A DNA stretch of 45,626 nt from Aphanothece sp. CMT-3BRIN-NPC111 (GTDB lineage: Bacteria; Cyanobacteriota; Cyanobacteriia; Cyanobacteriales; JAHHGU01): NCBI GenBank assembly GCA_019359765.1, contig JAHHGU010000044.1:1-45626 (forward strand). Reading direction: 5' to 3'. Positions 41,885 to 45,626 of the stretch are shown here, piece after piece. The notes beneath the pieces are model-generated. The model was not told the origin of the DNA, made no database searches, and saw only the letters and a program-made list of their open reading frames with translations. Every line of letters begins with the position of its first letter. The first letter of the stretch is position 1. The translations under genes were made by a program, and so were the position numbers.

Positions 41885-44536
41885 TTAAGGCAGATGGCTC
41901 AAACAAGCGCTGACATCGACGCCTAGCTTTTGCCCCAGATGTAGCAGCTGACGCAGTTGTGCGATATGAGAGAGAATTTTTAACAGGGCAGAATCACCAG
42001 CTTTATAGGGCGCTTCCGCTTGCATTATCTGCATACACTGGGGCTGAATTTGACTATGTAGGCAGCTAAAGTAAAGTTCCTGCGCCCGGTCGAGGGCAAG
42101 TCCCAGGTTCAGCTGATGCCCCAAATCAATTAAGCGTATTAGCCGCCCAATATCTGCTTCCACTGTGGCGGGGTTAGCATCGTGTAACAACTGCCAGAGC
42201 GATCGCAAAATCATTTGTTCTAGTGTTTGCTTTGCTTCTGGTATTTTCAGCTGACAGCGCAAATGCTGGGCTTCGGTGGCGATCGCTTCTAGTGCTGCCA
42301 AATGATTTAAACTTTGTTGTGCTTCCCCATTTTCTTGTTCCAACGCCTGTAGAGAAATTAGGCAACGGTGAGAAAGCGCTACCTCTGCTGCCACTTGTAA
42401 TTCTTGAGGAACTGGCAGTTCATCCCGGTGGAAGGCCATCAAGACGCCGTAGTTATCCCGGTATACTTGGGTGTATAGCTGATCTAAGCGCGTCAAGGTT
42501 TCGTGAGTTAGCAACCGCACAATCCGGTGCCGTTCCTCAACAAATAAGTTTTGCAAGTTAAAAGATTGATCTCCAAACAATTGATTCATTGCCAGGATGG
42601 TTTGGGCCGCACTAGCTTGTTTCAGGGCATCGAACAGCTTATCTTTCATCTGGCTGTAGGGGCGACGTCCTGCAAAGGGTTGAATGCAGCAGTGAAAGTC
42701 CCAGCCTCCCAGATGCAGAACCGCAAAGACAAGATGGGCACTTTCCCAGGTAATTTGTGAAACTAACCGCAACTGCCCCACTGCCAGGGTGAGATTTCCC
42801 AAACGTTGCAGCTGATAGTCCAACTGCTGGGCGTCGTAGCAGTAGACTCGTTGTTCTTGGGGATAAGCTGTGAATAGAGAACTAATTGCATACTGTGCCG
42901 CCACTTGCTGAAAGCTAATCTGAGCGGACACTACCAGATGGCGATAGACTTCTGCACCGTGCTTAAAGAAATCAATGTTGCTCGGTGCCAAAGCAAGGCG
43001 TTTCAGAAATGGTTTTTCTAGCTGTACTCCGGCAACATCCCCAGCGAGTTCTAAAGCACGGGCAGCATAGCGGAGAATTTGGACACCTTCTGGGCGCGAT
43101 AGTTCTTCAAAAAACCAACCGCAACTGGTGTACATCAATAAAGCGTGACGCTGCATTTCCAACAAACGCAGGGCGTCCACCTGTTCTGCTGGTGTGAGTT
43201 TGCGGCAGCGGTGGCGAGTCAGGAAGCGTTCCACATTGGCAGGGGAGCGATCGCGCACGACTTTGATATATTCATCCCGCGTAGCCCAAGGATCGATAAA
43301 GAACTTTCTGCCCGCTTCTTCATAAACTTTTATCAACTGATCCCGCAGCCAATCAAGAGCAGTCCGCAGCGGACGCCGCCATTTTTGGTGCCAACTACCG
43401 CCGCCGCCGCAACCGCAATCATCTTGCCATCGGTTGACGCCGTGGGCACAACTCCAAGCAGTCACGGGCTTTAGTTCCACTTCCCAGGCGGGCGGATTTA
43501 GGCTGAGGTAATGGGCAAAGTTAGTTACTGTCCAACCCCGGCGGGGAAACTCTTCTATAAAGGCGTAGGCGAGGGCTTTTTCAGTGCCTTTTTTGTGATG
43601 ACCAAAGGTTTCTCCATCCGTTGCCACAGAAATTTGTTGGCTAAGTCGGCGATCCCCGCGCACTGCCTGAGCAATTCGCCCTGCCAAGTGCTGGGAGTGG
43701 CAGAGGACATCGCTAAAGCCCATGTCCCGCGAAATTGGGCCATCGTAGAAAAAGATATCAATGTAATCGCGTTCCCGATTGCCACCGGGAAGGAAGCACC
43801 TATAGGGGCGGGTGGGATCGATCTGAGAACCTCCCACTTCCAACCATTGTGTAACTGGTTGCTCATCGCTGGGGAGGAGGCGGCAACGTTCCGCTTGGGA
43901 GGGTGCTAGAACAATAAATCGGATGCCTTCTGCAATCAACGCCTCTAGGGTGGGGTAGTCTACAGCAGTTTCAGCCAGCCACATGCCTTCGGGATCGCGA
44001 TTAAACCGGGAGCGGAAATCTTCTTTGCCCCAGCGAATTTGGGTGTATTTGTCTCGCTTGTTAGCGAGGGGCATGATGATGTGGTTGTAAACTTGGGCGA
44101 TCGCATTGCCATGACCATTAAGGCGATCGCAACTTTTCGCATCCGCCTCCAGAATCCGCTGATAAACCTCTACATCGTTTCGTTCCAGCCAGGACATCAG
44201 CGTTGGGCCAATGTTAAAGCTCAAATACTCATAGTTATTAACGATCCCGATCGCCTCTCCCCGGTCGTTTAATACTCTGGCAAAGGCATTGGGGCGATAG
44301 CACTCGTAGTGAATGCGTTCATTCCAATCGTGGTAAGGTTCTGCACTAGGCTGACGCTCGATGGTGTCCAGATAGGGATTTTCACGCGGCGGCTGGTAGA
44401 AATGACCGTGAACCGTTACGTAAACACCTGTCGCCGTCCGCAGGGGATCAAGTTCTACGCTAGTTAGGCGTTCAGAGTTTATTGATGGGTTAAAAGCAGC
44501 AGCTTGTGGTGCTTGAATATCAGCAGCAGAAGTCAT
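41885..44536 (-). CDS. Glycoside hydrolase family 57 protein with DUF3536
   Basis: Cytoplasmic-looking protein of 883 aa from the ATG at 44536. The frame is open to 44659, but the first codons of that longer version fall in a palindromic repeat. It shows VYVTVHGHFYQPPRENPYLD and YECYRPNAFARVLN in the GH57 N-terminus, EGMWLAETAVDYPTLEAL with the catalytic Glu block, VATDGETFGHHKKGTEKALAY, and a long C-terminal DUF3536 region from about residue 400. Family members act on alpha-glucans or related chains; the actual substrate is not deducible. No signal peptide. Confidence 0.9.
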   Translation of the reverse strand: MTSAADIQAPQAAAFNPSINSERLTSVELDPLRTATGVYVTVHGHFYQPPRENPYLDTIERQPSAEPYHDWNERIHYECYRPNAFARVLNDRGEAIGIVNNYEYLSFNIGPTLMSWLERNDVEVYQRILEADAKSCDRLNGHGNAIAQVYNHIIMPLANKRDKYTQIRWGKEDFRSRFNRDPEGMWLAETAVDYPTLEALIAEGIRFIVLAPSQAERCRLLPSDEQPVTQWLEVGGSQIDPTRPYRCFLPGGNRERDYIDIFFYDGPISRDMGFSDVLCHSQHLAGRIAQAVRGDRRLSQQISVATDGETFGHHKKGTEKALAYAFIEEFPRRGWTVTNFAHYLSLNPPAWEVELKPVTAWSCAHGVNRWQDDCGCGGGGSWHQKWRRPLRTALDWLRDQLIKVYEEAGRKFFIDPWATRDEYIKVVRDRSPANVERFLTRHRCRKLTPAEQVDALRLLEMQRHALLMYTSCGWFFEELSRPEGVQILRYAARALELAGDVAGVQLEKPFLKRLALAPSNIDFFKHGAEVYRHLVVSAQISFQQVAAQYAISSLFTAYPQEQRVYCYDAQQLDYQLQRLGNLTLAVGQLRLVSQITWESAHLVFAVLHLGGWDFHCCIQPFAGRRPYSQMKDKLFDALKQASAAQTILAMNQLFGDQSFNLQNLFVEERHRIVRLLTHETLTRLDQLYTQVYRDNYGVLMAFHRDELPVPQELQVAAEVALSHRCLISLQALEQENGEAQQSLNHLAALEAIATEAQHLRCQLKIPEAKQTLEQMILRSLWQLLHDANPATVEADIGRLIRLIDLGHQLNLGLALDRAQELYFSCLHSQIQPQCMQIMQAEAPYKAGDSALLKILSHIAQLRQLLHLGQKLGVDVSACLSHLP

Positions 44537-44636
44537 GGGGATCGCATCCAAAATATTGAATAATTCAGTATCCTTACCGAAGAAGACGCGGCGATGATCA
44601 ATAGTCAATGCCGCTGGGAGCGAATAATTTAAAGCC

Positions 44637-44728
44637 CCGGAATTGAAGAGTGGAGACAAAAAAATAAATACCTTGCTTGAATCCCCTAAATTTATTCATG
44701 GGGTTTCTCCGTGTCTCTTCAATTCCCG
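44637..44728. repeat. Palindromic element containing repeat copy C
   Basis: CCGGAATTGAAGAGTGGAGACA at the left (in two parts 44637-44646 and 44647-44658) and TGTCTCTTCAATTCCCG at the right are near-perfect complements with a 3-nt insertion. Inside lies CCCCTAAATTTATTCATGGGG (44683-44703), the reverse complement of copies A and B. The size of about 92 bp suggests a small non-autonomous element. Confidence 0.55.
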
Positions 44729-45144
44729 AATCGGACAGACAAACCTACTCATCACCCAGGCTACAGGTATCAAGCCGAGAAAATCTATCCAAAGAGGGAG
44801 TGCAAAAAATAAGGCTCCAAATATGGCAATGGCTCAAACGTCCTGTAGTGATGAGCAACTGGCATTGCCGCCCTGCGGTGGATCAAAAAATCGAAAAGCA
44901 CTACACCGTTACAATCAACTTACTTATTGAACCGCAAGGGTACTAAGAATTGAACAGTAAGTTAATGCAACTTAATAGCAAGTTAAAATTTCTACGTTCG
45001 CTGCTACATCCCTCAAACGAATTAGACTTTCGTGCTTTTCTATAATCTTTTCAGGGCAGATTAGCCCGGCGAACGCCTATAGCAGCCGGGGAAGCGAGTA
45101 TCCTAGAGTCGGACTTTATATCACTGCGAAAGACGGAAATTTTG
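44729..45144. other. Spacer and leader of the cation exchanger gene
   Basis: Plus-strand frames at 44643-44946 look like chance. The last 90 bp before the ATG are GC-richer and could fold: CCCGGCGAACGCC and GCCGGG pair, with GGCG-AAC-GCC inside. This may be a structured 5' UTR, but it does not fit a riboswitch I recognise. Confidence 0.35.
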
Positions 45145-45626
45145 ATGCTGAGTCTAGAAAAAATCTTCTCGTTGCTATTGTTGTTTATCCCCATTTCCAT
45201 TGCGGCTCACTTTCTGGAGTGGGGTGCGTCGGTTGTTTTCATCACAGCTTGCTTGGGGATCATTCCCTTGGCTGCCTGGATGGGCACCGCTACTGAAGAA
45301 ATCGCTGTTGTGGTTGGTCCCTCACTGGGAGGCTTCTTAAACGCCACCTTTGGCAATGCCACAGAGTTAATTATTTCACTGGTGGCTCTCAACGCTGGAT
45401 TGGTGGATATCGTCAAAGCTAGTATCACTGGCTCTATTATCAGCAACTTGCTGCTAGTGATGGGCTTTTCGATGTTGTTGGGGGGGATACGCTACAAGGA
45501 ACAGGAATTTCAGCCGGTTGTGGCAGGGGTGAATGCGTCCTCAATGACTTTAGCTGTAATCGCGATTATGCTACCGACAGCGGTGGACTATACCTCTACC
45601 GGGATTGATGAAATCACCATCCAGCG
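45145..45626 (+). CDS. cax: Ca2+/H+ exchanger (CaCA/Cax family), N-terminal part
   Basis: The first 160 codons of a membrane protein that continues beyond the window. The alpha-1 repeat motif of Cax exchangers is clear in GGFLNATFGNATELIIS, together with MGTATEEIAVVVGPS and KASITGSIISNLLLVMG. Hydrophobic segments are evenly spaced. It should exchange Ca2+ (or Mn2+/Na+) for protons across the plasma or thylakoid membrane. A potentially structured leader precedes it. Confidence 0.88.
   Translation, partial: MLSLEKIFSLLLLFIPISIAAHFLEWGASVVFITACLGIIPLAAWMGTATEEIAVVVGPSLGGFLNATFGNATELIISLVALNAGLVDIVKASITGSIISNLLLVMGFSMLLGGIRYKEQEFQPVVAGVNASSMTLAVIAIMLPTAVDYTSTGIDEITIQ

Noticed and set aside
44643..44946. 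Two overlapping plus-strand frames of 89-95 codons upstream of the exchanger gene
   Set aside because: They begin inside a palindromic repeat, overlap each other in different frames, and show no protein-like pattern.
45050..45144. yybP-ykoY manganese riboswitch
   Set aside because: The gene type fits, but the conserved GGGGAGUA and ACCGC-type loop sequences were not found.
1..45626. CRISPR array, tRNA or rRNA genes
   Set aside because: No regularly spaced direct repeats of 25-40 bp with unique spacers and no cloverleaf or rRNA-like sequence were noticed. The tandem repeats present are 7-mers without spacers.

Overview
The window is chromosomal DNA of a cyanobacterium, probably a filamentous or large-genome colonial one. 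HIP1 palindromes (GCGATCGC) are scattered throughout. Heptameric tandem repeats and small palindromic repeats sit in many spacers. The gene set (PilD, GH57/DUF3536, receiver-first histidine kinase, Wzm/Wzt) fits that phylum. No rRNA, tRNA or CRISPR array was seen, and the species cannot be named from the sequence alone.

Layout. (1) 1-5067, minus strand: cell-surface sugar nucleotide genes. rfbC-rfbD-rfbA supply three of the four dTDP-L-rhamnose steps (rfbB is not in the window). pseB-pseC and the first codons of an spsF-type cytidylyltransferase start a pseudaminic-acid-like pathway. (2) 5076-6600: two small membrane-anchored TPR-type proteins. (3) 7013-8456: a degenerate group II intron whose maturase gene has a frameshift and a large internal deletion. 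(4) 8513-10767: a sucC-sucD pair with unusual active-site changes. (5) 10877-15242, minus: an ABC-2 exporter with two paralogous permeases and one ATPase. (6) 15444-20816, plus: leuB, a small unknown gene, an AlgI/AlgJ-like O-acylation pair (the AlgI gene is frame-broken at an A10 run), and pilD. (7) 20848-31151, minus: an AT-rich polysaccharide island with two glycosyltransferases, four methyltransferases (one with an internal amber codon), Wzt, Wzm and an acyltransferase. (8) 31220-41470: an IS remnant, an unknown coiled-coil protein, panD, ppa, a DUF362 protein, a small unknown protein, aspA, and two two-component genes around a TPR gene. (9) 41885-45626: a large GH57 glycosidase and the start of a Ca2+/H+ exchanger.

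The dominant theme is envelope polysaccharide. Nucleotide sugars (rhamnose, pseudaminic-like) are made at the left end. Chains are assembled, methylated and acylated by the central island and exported by Wzm/Wzt. The AlgI/AlgJ pair would add O-acyl groups outside the membrane. The other genes are housekeeping: central metabolism, leucine and pantothenate synthesis, pyrophosphate removal and signalling.

The points most worth following are the SucD subunit lacking its phosphohistidine, the A10 frame break in the MBOAT gene, the amber codon in a zinc-ribbon methyltransferase, the shared 5' leader of two adjacent unrelated genes, the rearranged intron maturase, and several dispersed palindromic repeat families.
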